Of a stretch of 64,000 bases of DNA, positions 30,379 through 37,659 are shown one piece after another. The notes under the pieces were generated by a model. That model was given only the letters and a program-made list of their open reading frames with translations. It was not told the origin of the DNA and ran no database searches. Where the stretch lies: NCBI GenBank assembly GCA_947449315.1, contig CANFRC010000002.1, positions 1 through 64,000 of the forward strand, in the 5' to 3' direction. How positions within the stretch are numbered: position 1 is the stretch's first letter; the number at the start of each line of letters is the position of its first letter. The stretch comes from Bacteroidota bacterium. GTDB taxonomy: Bacteria > Bacteroidota > Bacteroidia > 2-12-FULL-35-15. The position numbers and the translations under genes were made by a program.

Positions 30379-30576
30379 TTAAGGCATTAAAAAATGTTTT
30401 AGTTTGACAATGCCATAAAGTGCGAAAAAGATAAAAAGTGAGAATAGCAATACTTTATAGCTCCCTTTAAACATTTTTTTGTTGTATCCTTTATCCTTAG
30501 TGTAGGCAATGGATATGGCAATCACAAATGCAACAAAAAAAAGCACAGCAAAAACAATTTGACCTTTTGAAAACAT
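30379..30576 (-). CDS. Small two-helix membrane protein
   Basis: No named family was recognised. The protein has 65 residues from ATG at 30576, with two membrane helices (about 5-24 and 43-60) separated by a basic loop (YTKDKGYNKKMFKGSYK). A longer reading from a TTG at 30609 would start inside the -7 promoter box, so the ATG is preferred. Similar small proteins are common in Bacteroidota. Function is unknown. Confidence 0.65.
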   Translation of the reverse strand: MFSKGQIVFAVLFFVAFVIAISIAYTKDKGYNKKMFKGSYKVLLFSLFIFFALYGIVKLKHFLMP

Positions 30577-30606
30577 AATCTTAGATTTTTCAAATAAATT
30601 ACAATT

Positions 30607-30641
30607 CAAAAATACTATTATTATAGTTCTTAAATTGCAAA
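30607..30641 (-). promoter_or_regulatory. Bacteroidota-type promoter for small membrane protein
   Basis: On the minus strand TTTG (30641-30638) is followed after 23 nt by TATTTTTG (30614-30607). The transcript start near 30602 gives a leader of about 25 nt before the ATG at 30576. Confidence 0.65.
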
Positions 30642-30694
30642 AAGAAAAAATAATTACTTGATATTTTTAAATTCATAAAAAATGTATAATAATT

Positions 30695-32818
30695 ATGGGT
30701 AAGCTTAAAACGCTTTTATTTGTTGTTTTGTTGTTTTGTTGTTTTGAAGCAAAAGCGGATAGAATATCAAAAGGGTTTCAAGCGCTAAAAATTTATAATT
30801 ATTTTGAAGCAAAGAAGCAGTTTGAAAAGTCAATAAAGACGCAAGCTGCACCTGCATCATTTGGTTTAAGCATTATCTATTTTAGGAATGACAACCCCTT
30901 TTCAAATATTGACAGTGCCTATAAATTCATTATCATTTGTGAAAGAAATTTTCAGAGTCAATCGATAAAAAATAAACTGAACTTTTTGAATTTTGGACTT
31001 TCACTCAGATCGATCGATTCTATGAAAGCAGCAATTCATAAGAAAGCTTTTGAGTATTATAGAAGTAAAAACAGCATTCTCGATCTCGAAAAATTTATCA
31101 ATACGTATGTGACAGCTTCCGAGTGTTTTGATGCTATTGAGCTTAGAAACAGCCTTGCATTTAATGATGCTAAAAAACTAGATACCTATTCAGCGTATAA
31201 AAAATTTATTGATGACTATCCTTTTGCGGAAGAAGTGAAAGAAGCTGAAAGTTATTATGCTTCCATGCTTTTTAAGGAGTCAACAAAAAATAATACAATT
31301 CAAGAATTTGAAATTTTTATAGTTGAACATCCCAATAGCCCGTTTGTTGATGAAGCTAAAAATTCAATATTTGCACTTTCTACTTCCGGTGGTTCGATTA
31401 AAGAATTCCATGATTTTATAAAAAAATATCCTGAAAATCACAATGTCGAAACTGCATGGCATACTATTTATGCGATGTATACATCGGATTACAAAATAGA
31501 GTCACTGATGCAGTTTAAAAAAGACTTTCCGGACTATCCTTTTGGAGAAATTGTTAATCAGGAAATAGTTTTGACGCAAAAGAAATTATTTGCTGTTCAT
31601 GAAAATGGTAAATGGGGTTTTATTGACAGTACAGGCTATGTTGTTGTTCCTTGTATTTACGAGTGGGTGGAAAATTTTTCTGAAGGTTTGGCTGAATGCG
31701 GATTGAATGGAAAGTCGGGATTCATAAATAAATCTGGAAAGTTGGTTATCCCCTTTATTTATGAAGAAGTAGATGCTTTTAAACATGGTTTTTCTGTAGT
31801 AACGCAGAACGGGAAATCTGGAATTATTAACAAGATTGGAAAGGCAATATTGCCTTGCGAGTATGATGAAATATCTGAGTTTTCAGAAGGTTTATGTGCT
31901 GTTTCAAAAGGGGATAAATTTGGTTATGTGAATGAGCAGGGGCGTGTGGTGATACCGATGAATTATACAAAAGCTGGCGACTTTTCAGAAGGCTTAGCAA
32001 CTGTTGAATTAGGCGGTCAAAGTGGTTTTATCAATAATGAAGGCTCTGTTGTTATTCCTATTAAATTTGATTGGGTAGATAATTTCAAGAATGGGCTTGC
32101 AAAAGTAAAATCATTAAAAAAACTTGGTGTCCTCAATACAAAAGGGGATTTTGTTTTGCCATGTGAATATGATTTGCTTGGCGATTTTGCGGAAGGTGCT
32201 ATTATGGTCATGAAAGATCAGAAGTATGGTTTTGCTGACAACAGTGGTGCTTTGATTGTACCTGTAGAATATGATTATAGCGGAAACTTTTGGCAACCAG
32301 TATCATTTAAAAATGGTTTTGCAGTTGCTGAAAAAAATAAAAAGCAAGGATTGATAGACAAATCAGGGAATTATTTTACAGCGAAAGATTTTGATAGAAT
32401 AGAACCATTTCAGGAAGGTTTAGCCCCAGTTATGAGAAAAGATAAATGGGGTTATATAGATACAAAAATGAAATTACAGATCCCTTATTCGTATCAACTT
32501 GTGAATGATTTCAGGGATTGTTTAGCCAAAGTATCAAAAAATAAAAAAGTTGGTTTTATAAATAGAAGCGGCAAATTAATTGTTGATTTTTTGTATGACG
32601 ATGCAGATGACTTTTCGCATTATGAAAATGGATTGTGCGAAGTTATGAATGGTGATCTGATAGGATTAATCGATGCCTCAGGTTCTGTTGTAGTTCCTTG
32701 TGAAATAGATAAGATTCTGGAAAAGGTCGGAGATATATTAAAATTCGAAAAAAAGTCTAAGATTGCATACTTCAATTCACAGACAAGGCAATATATTTGG
32801 AAAGAGGTAGGGTATTGA
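30695..32818 (+). CDS. Secreted WG-repeat protein
   Basis: The protein has 707 residues. A signal peptide (MGKLKTLLFVVLLFCCFEAKA) precedes a helical TPR-like region (about 25-290), then about eight to ten WG (KWG beta-leucine-rich) repeats from residue 305 to the end. Each repeat is about 45-50 residues, with units such as KWGFIDSTGYVVVPCIYEW, KSGFINKSGKLVIPFIYEE and KFGYVNEQGRVVIPMNY. WG repeats are thought to form a beta-propeller-like scaffold, probably for binding. It converges on the M23 peptidase gene with a 31-nt gap. Confidence 0.88.
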   Translation: MGKLKTLLFVVLLFCCFEAKADRISKGFQALKIYNYFEAKKQFEKSIKTQAAPASFGLSIIYFRNDNPFSNIDSAYKFIIICERNFQSQSIKNKLNFLNFGLSLRSIDSMKAAIHKKAFEYYRSKNSILDLEKFINTYVTASECFDAIELRNSLAFNDAKKLDTYSAYKKFIDDYPFAEEVKEAESYYASMLFKESTKNNTIQEFEIFIVEHPNSPFVDEAKNSIFALSTSGGSIKEFHDFIKKYPENHNVETAWHTIYAMYTSDYKIESLMQFKKDFPDYPFGEIVNQEIVLTQKKLFAVHENGKWGFIDSTGYVVVPCIYEWVENFSEGLAECGLNGKSGFINKSGKLVIPFIYEEVDAFKHGFSVVTQNGKSGIINKIGKAILPCEYDEISEFSEGLCAVSKGDKFGYVNEQGRVVIPMNYTKAGDFSEGLATVELGGQSGFINNEGSVVIPIKFDWVDNFKNGLAKVKSLKKLGVLNTKGDFVLPCEYDLLGDFAEGAIMVMKDQKYGFADNSGALIVPVEYDYSGNFWQPVSFKNGFAVAEKNKKQGLIDKSGNYFTAKDFDRIEPFQEGLAPVMRKDKWGYIDTKMKLQIPYSYQLVNDFRDCLAKVSKNKKVGFINRSGKLIVDFLYDDADDFSHYENGLCEVMNGDLIGLIDASGSVVVPCEIDKILEKVGDILKFEKKSKIAYFNSQTRQYIWKEVGY

Positions 32819-32849
32819 TCTGCTAACCGAGCTTCTGAATAGCTGGTAA

Positions 32850-33752
32850 TTATAATTTCAGTTTCTGTCCTAACCTTAATGTACTAGTAGTTTTAATTTT
32901 GTTTTTCTGACAGAGTAATTTTGTTGTCGTTCCATATCTGCGTGCAATTGCAGAGAGCGTATCTCCCTTTTTTACAATGTGTACTTTAGCTCCTTTATTT
33001 CCTTTAGAGCTAGCATAATTTTTCGCTGCTGCTTTTTTTGCTTCTGAAACATAATCAAATGTTTTTTTACTTAATGATAGCGTATCACAGATTAATTTAT
33101 GATCCGTAAATGAAATAATGTCAACAGGGTTGATGGGTTGTCCCAGATACCGTATTTCGAAGTGTAAGTGACTTCCATGTGAATGCCCCGTGTTTCCTCC
33201 CAATCCAATTATTTCTCCTGCGTAAATTTCTTGTCCTATCTCAACATTTATTTTAGATAAGTGAGCGTAATATGTTTCAAGGCCATTGCTGTGACGAACC
33301 ACAATTACATTGCCATAGCTCTTGCTTTTTTTCGCAATACGTACTTTCCCATCAAATGCGCTACCTACTGCATCACCAGTTTCTAAGTCGATATCTACTC
33401 CGTAGTGATAGCGTTTTTTACGAGGTCCGAATTGTGATGTAACTTTACCTGAAAACGGATGAACATAACCACAGCTATTTTTATCATATAAAGCAATTTC
33501 TCTGGTGCTGTCACTTAATGTAGATATATCAAATTTGGCAGAATGTGTATTTACAGTATCCCATCCGCAATATAAGTCATATGCAGGAAAAGAAACTAGG
33601 GAATCATTGTAGTCTGTCATTTCATCTTCGTCAAAAACATAAGGAACCGTATCTGTTGGAAGAACATAGTCGAATGACTGAAAAGTAGCAGAAGATTTCG
33701 CTATTAGGCTAGAAGCAAAAAAAAGTAGAATCAAAAAGGATTTTTTCATCAT
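32850..33752 (-). CDS. M23 metallopeptidase with C-terminal LysM domain
   Basis: This is a cell-wall endopeptidase-like protein of 300 residues from MMKK at 33752. An N-terminal signal peptide (MMKKSFLILLFFASSLIAKSSA) precedes an M23 (lysostaphin-type) domain. The zinc ligands are in HYGVDID and HGSHLHFEIRY, and YYAHL is also present. A LysM domain at the C-terminus (VHIVKKGDTLSAIARRYG to LRLGQKLKL) would bind peptidoglycan. An upstream in-frame ATG at 33770 adds MWQILF and is less likely. Confidence 0.92.
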   Translation of the reverse strand: MMKKSFLILLFFASSLIAKSSATFQSFDYVLPTDTVPYVFDEDEMTDYNDSLVSFPAYDLYCGWDTVNTHSAKFDISTLSDSTREIALYDKNSCGYVHPFSGKVTSQFGPRKKRYHYGVDIDLETGDAVGSAFDGKVRIAKKSKSYGNVIVVRHSNGLETYYAHLSKINVEIGQEIYAGEIIGLGGNTGHSHGSHLHFEIRYLGQPINPVDIISFTDHKLICDTLSLSKKTFDYVSEAKKAAAKNYASSKGNKGAKVHIVKKGDTLSAIARRYGTTTKLLCQKNKIKTTSTLRLGQKLKL

Positions 33753-34039
33753 AAATAAAATTTGCCACACATGGAAATCCTTTTGTGGTAGTGATTTTAT
33801 TTATTTACTATTTAGGTAATTAAATCATGATCACACCATGTGTATTCATTTGTAAAACAAGAAATATGTTACTATCTGTATCCATCATTTTTCAGGATAT
33901 GCAAATATGTGAAAAAAATTGAATAATACAAGTGTTAATTTATGTTAAGCCGATGTCACATTCTTGCCATATACTTTAAATGATTGTTATCAAAGAGCTT
34001 CATGAGTTATTAATAGTCGAATTTTTTTATTCACAAACG
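33753..34039. other. Intergenic region without recognisable gene
   Basis: AT-rich DNA between the M23 peptidase gene start and the nested hairpin. I see no ORF with coding character, no tRNA and no good TAnnTTTG box. It presumably contains the promoter of the M23 gene. Confidence 0.5.
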
Positions 34040-34167
34040 ATAACGTTATTGTAGCTAAAAGAAGTTGGCAGTTTTTTATCGAAATATTTGTGCTGCTGAC
34101 GATTTTTAATTTGCAACAAATCTTTCTTCAGGGCACAAAGCCACCAATTTCTTTTAGCTGCTGTTAT
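34040..34167. repeat. Large nested hairpin (attC-like shape)
   Basis: Three nested paired segments are visible. ATAAC (34040-34044) pairs with GTTAT (34163-34167). TAGCTAAAAGAA-TTGG (34052-34068) pairs with CCAA-TTCTTTTAGCT (34144-34160), 15 of 17 matching. TTTGTGC (34087-34093) pairs with GCACAAA (34133-34139). The total is 128 nt. Outer AAC/GTT arms, an inner stem and a large central loop recall integron attC recombination sites in size and plan. The strict RYYYAAC/GTTRRRY consensus is not met and no integrase is in the window. It lies just 3' of the toxin-like/membrane gene pair. Confidence 0.45.
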
Positions 34168-34178
34168 GGGAAGGGCTA
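34164..34178. repeat. Left copy of 15-bp inverted repeat flanking toxin-like module
   Basis: TTATGGGAAGGGCTA here is repeated in inverted orientation at 35422-35436 with 14 of 15 identities. The two copies bracket the two-gene module. Confidence 0.4.
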
Positions 34179-34185
34179 TTCTCAG

Positions 34186-34464
34186 CTAATCTATTTTTCG
34201 GTATTTAATAATAGTGTCTGAAATTACATACAGGAACCACAAGGATACAATAGTTAAATATACATCAAGGTCATTACGCAGAAAGCAACACATATAAGAG
34301 AAAAAAAACTTCTCAAACGCTTTGCTATGTATGGATGAAAAAAAATCTACATCCAAGTACCACGATAATCGTATAATTAAGTATGGCAAAAAGAATAGAA
34401 AATGTAAAAACAAAAAAAGAATGTATGGAATTAAAAAGTATTGATCCCGTCCTTTTTTAAACAT
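34186..34464 (-). CDS. Small membrane protein, candidate immunity protein
   Basis: No family was recognised. The protein has 92 residues from ATG at 34464, which overlaps the end of the toxin-like gene by 8 nt (ATGTTTAA), indicating translational coupling. There are two clear membrane helices, about 9-32 (FLIPYILFLFLHFLFFLPYL) and about 70-86 (YLTIVSLWFLYVISD), separated by a polar, Phe-rich loop. Position immediately after a toxin-44-like gene suggests an immunity role. This is inference only. Confidence 0.55.
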   Translation of the reverse strand: MFKKGRDQYFLIPYILFLFLHFLFFLPYLIIRLSWYLDVDFFSSIHSKAFEKFFFSYMCCFLRNDLDVYLTIVSLWFLYVISDTIIKYRKID

Positions 34465-35341
34465 AACGCATTGTATTTGAAACCTGTTTTCGCACAATAG
34501 AATTATTGTAGATGTTTATGCCTCTTTTAATAGAATAGGTGTCCTTACTCTCATCTAATCCACTTTTTAAAATTTGATTCCAATTAGCTCCCCAGAATAA
34601 ATCTTTCTCAGAAATACCAAAAGCAGTACCGGCCGCTCCGTATAGAATATTGCCGTAATCGTCATATCGAACTAAGGTATTATTATAGATTGACCATTCA
34701 CTGACAGCCGAAGGGTGGAAATCCTTTCTTTTGATGTCAAGGGGTTTGTAATCATTAACCATTGAGAACCAGAAAAGCAATTTTTGTTTATAATTGTTTT
34801 CATAGGTTGGTTTTAATGCTGAAAAATATTTTATCCAATATTTCAGTAATTGATTAAATTTTTCAGTATGGTCTTGTAAATTATCCCAAAGTACGAAATC
34901 CCCTTGCTTGCTTGGTCGCCCTCCGGCTTTACCTTCCAATTTTTTAATGCAATGCAAAAGTGGCGAACTGCTCTGCCAACCTTCTTTTGCACTATTATTT
35001 TTAGTTACAAAAATGAAGTGAGGGTTTCCAATATTTTCGATAACTTTTCCAGTGTTGATGTTTACAAGCAAGGAATTCTTTTTAGGAAGATTTTTAGCAT
35101 AAGAATAATCACACACATCTTTTGCAAGCTTATTAATAGTATATCCGATGATACTTCCCGCGATCAGACTATCCCCCCAATATTTCACGTGTGGTTTATT
35201 TGAACGCCTCAAAAACATGCCAGGTAATAAACCAAATAACAGTTTTATATCTGGATTGTACTCTTTGAGATATGATGTTTGTATAATCGAAACTCCAGTA
35301 GTTGCAACAATAAATGAATTTTGTATTTCTTTACTTTTCAT
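34457..35341 (-). CDS. Protein with polymorphic toxin type 44-like C-terminal domain
   Basis: The protein has 294 residues. The C-terminal part matches the pattern of the toxin-44 (Ntox44, PF15607) domain: FWFSMV and PLDIK at 190-204, YDDYGNILYGAAGTAFG at 226-242, then L.W.A..NQ, an acidic D..ESKD at 263-267 and IKRGINIY at 271-278. The N-terminal half shows no recognised delivery module, no PAAR, VgrG, RHS repeats or type IX sorting signal, and no clear signal peptide. Such domains are normally effectors neutralised by an adjacent immunity protein. It is followed by a coupled small membrane protein. Base composition is AT-rich and no promoter box was found. Confidence 0.6.
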   Translation of the reverse strand: MKSKEIQNSFIVATTGVSIIQTSYLKEYNPDIKLLFGLLPGMFLRRSNKPHVKYWGDSLIAGSIIGYTINKLAKDVCDYSYAKNLPKKNSLLVNINTGKVIENIGNPHFIFVTKNNSAKEGWQSSSPLLHCIKKLEGKAGGRPSKQGDFVLWDNLQDHTEKFNQLLKYWIKYFSALKPTYENNYKQKLLFWFSMVNDYKPLDIKRKDFHPSAVSEWSIYNNTLVRYDDYGNILYGAAGTAFGISEKDLFWGANWNQILKSGLDESKDTYSIKRGINIYNNSIVRKQVSNTMRYV

Positions 35342-35421
35342 GATGCTAAATTTTTTAAATTACTTTCCAAATTTCATACCATTATTGATTATGTCTTTTT
35401 GTCACTGTTCTGATTTTGTTT

Positions 35422-35436
35422 TAGCCTTTCCCATAA
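35422..35436. repeat. Right copy of 15-bp inverted repeat
   Basis: TAGCCTTTCCCATAA is the reverse complement of the left copy at 34164-34178 except at one base. It lies 80 nt upstream of the toxin-like gene start. Confidence 0.4.
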
Positions 35437-35517
35437 AGTTATTGCAATCGTTTCATGATGATAGTTCAATGTCGGGTGTTTGAAAAAAATAATGGACAGT
35501 TCAAATAATCTAAATGT

Positions 35518-35525
35518 TATATTTG
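35518..35525 (+). promoter_or_regulatory. -7 box of cyclophilin gene
   Basis: TATATTTG matches TAnnTTTG. The transcript start near 35532 lies downstream of the apparent TTG start at 35480, supporting the ATG at 35558 as the true start. Confidence 0.55.
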
Positions 35526-35557
35526 TAGCAGGTATAATTAATAATATAAAAAATAGA

Positions 35558-35998
35558 ATGAAAACAGCAGAGATAGTAACAGAAAAAGGTACAATGAAAG
35601 TTGCGTTTTTTGAGCAAGATGCACCTGGGACAGTAAAGAACTTTTGTGATTTGGCGAAAAAAGGATTTTATGATGGTTTAACATTTCACCGTGTAATTCC
35701 TGGATTTGTATTGCAAGGTGGATGTCCTAAAGGTACAGGTACTGGTGGTCCTGGTTACATGATTAAATGTGAATTAAATGGTGGAAATCAATTTCATGAT
35801 AAAGGTGTTTTATCAATGGCACACGCAGGAAGAGATACAGGTGGGTCGCAATTTTTTATTGTCATGAGTCGTGCTCAAACAGCTCATTTGGACAGAAATC
35901 ATACATGTTTTGGGAAAGTGATTGAAGGATTGGATATTATTGACGAGATTCGTCAGGGTGACGTTATTGAAAAAATAATTATACATGATGCCGTATAA
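35558..35998 (+). CDS. Cyclophilin-type peptidyl-prolyl cis-trans isomerase
   Basis: The protein has 146 residues from ATG at 35558, the normal size of small bacterial cyclophilins; it lacks a signal peptide and is cytoplasmic. Active-site and conserved segments are [43 protein letters not shown]. The reading frame is open further upstream to a TTG at 35480, but that extension is polar and lies before the -7 box at 35518-35525, so it is not used here. Confidence 0.93.
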   Translation: MKTAEIVTEKGTMKVAFFEQDAPGTVKNFCDLAKKGFYDGLTFHRVIPGFVLQGGCPKGTGTGGPGYMIKCELNGGNQFHDKGVLSMAHAGRDTGGSQFFIVMSRAQTAHLDRNHTCFGKVIEGLDIIDEIRQGDVIEKIIIHDAV

Positions 35999-36231
35999 TT
36001 TTAAGCGTAAATAGTTGAGTTTTGTCTCTTGTGTATTTGTTTAATAACCCAACTTTCTTCAAGGTTATCCGAGCGTGTTATCAATTTTAAATGAGTTGAT
36101 AGCATTGGAAATTGTTTTAATTGGAGATTAATGGTTAAGTCAAAAGGAGGAGAGCAGTTTTAAATATCGCACAGACAAACTGCAGAATTAATGGCGATGA
36201 TGAGCGTTTAGCTTTTTTTATAATTCAAAAG

Positions 36232-36846
36232 ATGAACTATACATGGCAATCATATCTTTCTGAGCGAAACAAAAAGAAATACCTTTTTTTTTCTTTGGTT
36301 TTATTGGCATTAACATTATTCCTTTTTTTTCAGTTCTTATCCTTTAACGAAAATAGATGCGGGTTCCTTTTTTTTGATCCTATTTTAAATTCAATAGGGC
36401 CCGTTGATGTTTCATTTCCAATTTTTCTTGTTACCTATTCCTTATGTTTTTTTGGGATAGTTGTCGCATCTAGAAAGCCAGACTTGTTTATTAAGCTTGT
36501 TCAAGCATATCTGTTGATGACGCTTTTGAGAATGTTGAGTTTGTATTTTTTGCCGCTTGAGCCTCCTGTTGCGATAATACCCTTGAAAGACGTTTTATTA
36601 AGGTCCTCATTTTATGCTGGTCGGGAAAATGTAAAAGACCTTTTTTTTTCCGGACATACCGCTACACTCTTTCTTTTTTCATTTCTGTTTACGAATTGGA
36701 ATTTGAAATGGCTGTTCAGTCTTGGAGCTGTATTTGTCGGAATACTATTAATGTTGCAACATGTACATTATAGCATAGATGTTTTTGCTGCTCCGATAAT
36801 GTCTTACCTAGCAGTTATTACTCAGAGAAGGTTAAACATATATTGA
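36232..36846 (+). CDS. PAP2-like membrane phosphatase/transferase (PAP2_C type)
   Basis: The protein has 204 residues with about six membrane helices. The motifs FFSGHTATLFLFSFLF and HYSIDVFAAP near the C-terminus hold the His and His-Asp catalytic residues typical of the sphingomyelin-synthase-related PAP2_C group, rather than the classic three-motif PAP2. A role in lipid head-group transfer or dephosphorylation is inferred. The preceding 233-nt gap has a 7-bp inverted repeat GCAGTTT/AAACTGC (36154-36183) and nothing else recognised. Confidence 0.75.
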   Translation: MNYTWQSYLSERNKKKYLFFSLVLLALTLFLFFQFLSFNENRCGFLFFDPILNSIGPVDVSFPIFLVTYSLCFFGIVVASRKPDLFIKLVQAYLLMTLLRMLSLYFLPLEPPVAIIPLKDVLLRSSFYAGRENVKDLFFSGHTATLFLFSFLFTNWNLKWLFSLGAVFVGILLMLQHVHYSIDVFAAPIMSYLAVITQRRLNIY

Positions 36847-36975
36847 TTAGATCTCTATTTCGTCACCATCTTCGAATTGTATTTCATAAGGTGATGCGAT
36901 AAACCCTAAGGCTATTATAACTCCTAAAATAGCTGATGAGTAAGGGTTAAGCAAGATGCTAAAAATAGTTTCCAT
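36847..36975 (-). CDS. Small single-span membrane ORF (42 aa)
   Basis: The ORF encodes 42 residues: one hydrophobic segment (SSAILGVIIALGFIAS) followed by an acidic tail (EIQFEDGDEIEI). The ATG at 36975 is preceded by A-rich sequence. Its stop abuts the stop of the PAP2-like gene exactly, tail to tail. No family was recognised. The composition is reasonable for a small membrane protein, but nothing else confirms it. Confidence 0.4.
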   Translation of the reverse strand: METIFSILLNPYSSAILGVIIALGFIASPYEIQFEDGDEIEI

Positions 36976-37030
36976 TTGTTTTCTTGCAAAGGAAGCGCTC
37001 TTTTATTAGGGAATTATAATGCGAATATTA

Positions 37031-37612
37031 TTAAATCTGAATTTGCAGGTTAACAAATTGTTGAAGTTTCGGAAAGAATAGCTTGAATTCGTTTTCAAAT
37101 AAATTATAATGTTCTTTTAGATCTTTAATGGCATGTTCCATATTGGATTCAAATGTTGTTCTTCTGGACATTCCTAGTAATACTTTTTCAATCCCTTCCA
37201 AGTTAGCATATGCTGATAAAATGTTATGTTCTAACATGTATTTAGTGAACATTGCAGATTTTGGTGGGAGGTGTTGTCTGTTCTGCTCGATTAGTGCATA
37301 GATATTTTGTGTGTATGTATGAAAGTTTTCTGTTGAATAATCACTCCAATTAATGGCCAGATAATGATCATAATATATGTCTACGATAACACCTGCATAT
37401 TTTTTGTACTTCTCCCTTAGTCTTATTTTGCTTTGTTCTACAATTGGGTGGGAATCAGTATAGGTGTCGATTTTTCTATGAAGAATGATGCCTTTGCGGA
37501 TCTCTTCAGGGAAATCATTTATAGCATTTCCTTTTACAGAATCAGCAATAAAATTTCCAATGATAAGCCCCTCTGAATTGCCTGATAAATAAAGGTGTGA
37601 TAGAAAATTCAT
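37031..37612 (-). CDS. Acyl carrier protein phosphodiesterase-like protein (AcpH, DUF479)
   Basis: The protein has 193 residues. It opens MNFLSHLYLSGNSEGLIIGNFIADSVKG, with the HD-like metal ligands of the AcpH family, and contains ILHRKIDTYTDSHP and VIVDIYYDHYLA. AcpH removes the 4'-phosphopantetheine arm of acyl carrier protein; activity here is inferred from family membership. It is divergent from the following membrane protein gene with 47 bp between the preferred starts. Confidence 0.88.
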   Translation of the reverse strand: MNFLSHLYLSGNSEGLIIGNFIADSVKGNAINDFPEEIRKGIILHRKIDTYTDSHPIVEQSKIRLREKYKKYAGVIVDIYYDHYLAINWSDYSTENFHTYTQNIYALIEQNRQHLPPKSAMFTKYMLEHNILSAYANLEGIEKVLLGMSRRTTFESNMEHAIKDLKEHYNLFENEFKLFFPKLQQFVNLQIQI

Positions 37613-37659
37613 TTTGTTGTAAATTCTTTAGTAAATTTAAGCAAATATTTTCAGTAAGG

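Noticed and set aside
30577-30609. Longer start (TTG at 30609) for the small two-helix membrane protein.
   Set aside because: The extension lies across the -7 promoter box; ATG at 30576 fits better.
31586-32296. Tandem repeats in DNA of the WG-repeat protein gene.
   Set aside because: They reflect the protein's WG repeats; the DNA copies are diverged and are not a separate repeat element.
34465-34497. Longer TTG start for the candidate immunity protein.
   Set aside because: It lies inside the coding end of the toxin-like gene and adds a polar segment; the 8-nt overlapping ATG at 34464 is more likely.
36154-36183. 7-bp inverted repeat GCAGTTT/AAACTGC upstream of the PAP2-like gene.
   Set aside because: It is short, with no T run and no partner motif; it may be chance.
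37597-37659. GTG start of the membrane protein at 37597.
   Set aside because: It overlaps the divergent AcpH-like gene and adds a charged extension before the first helix.
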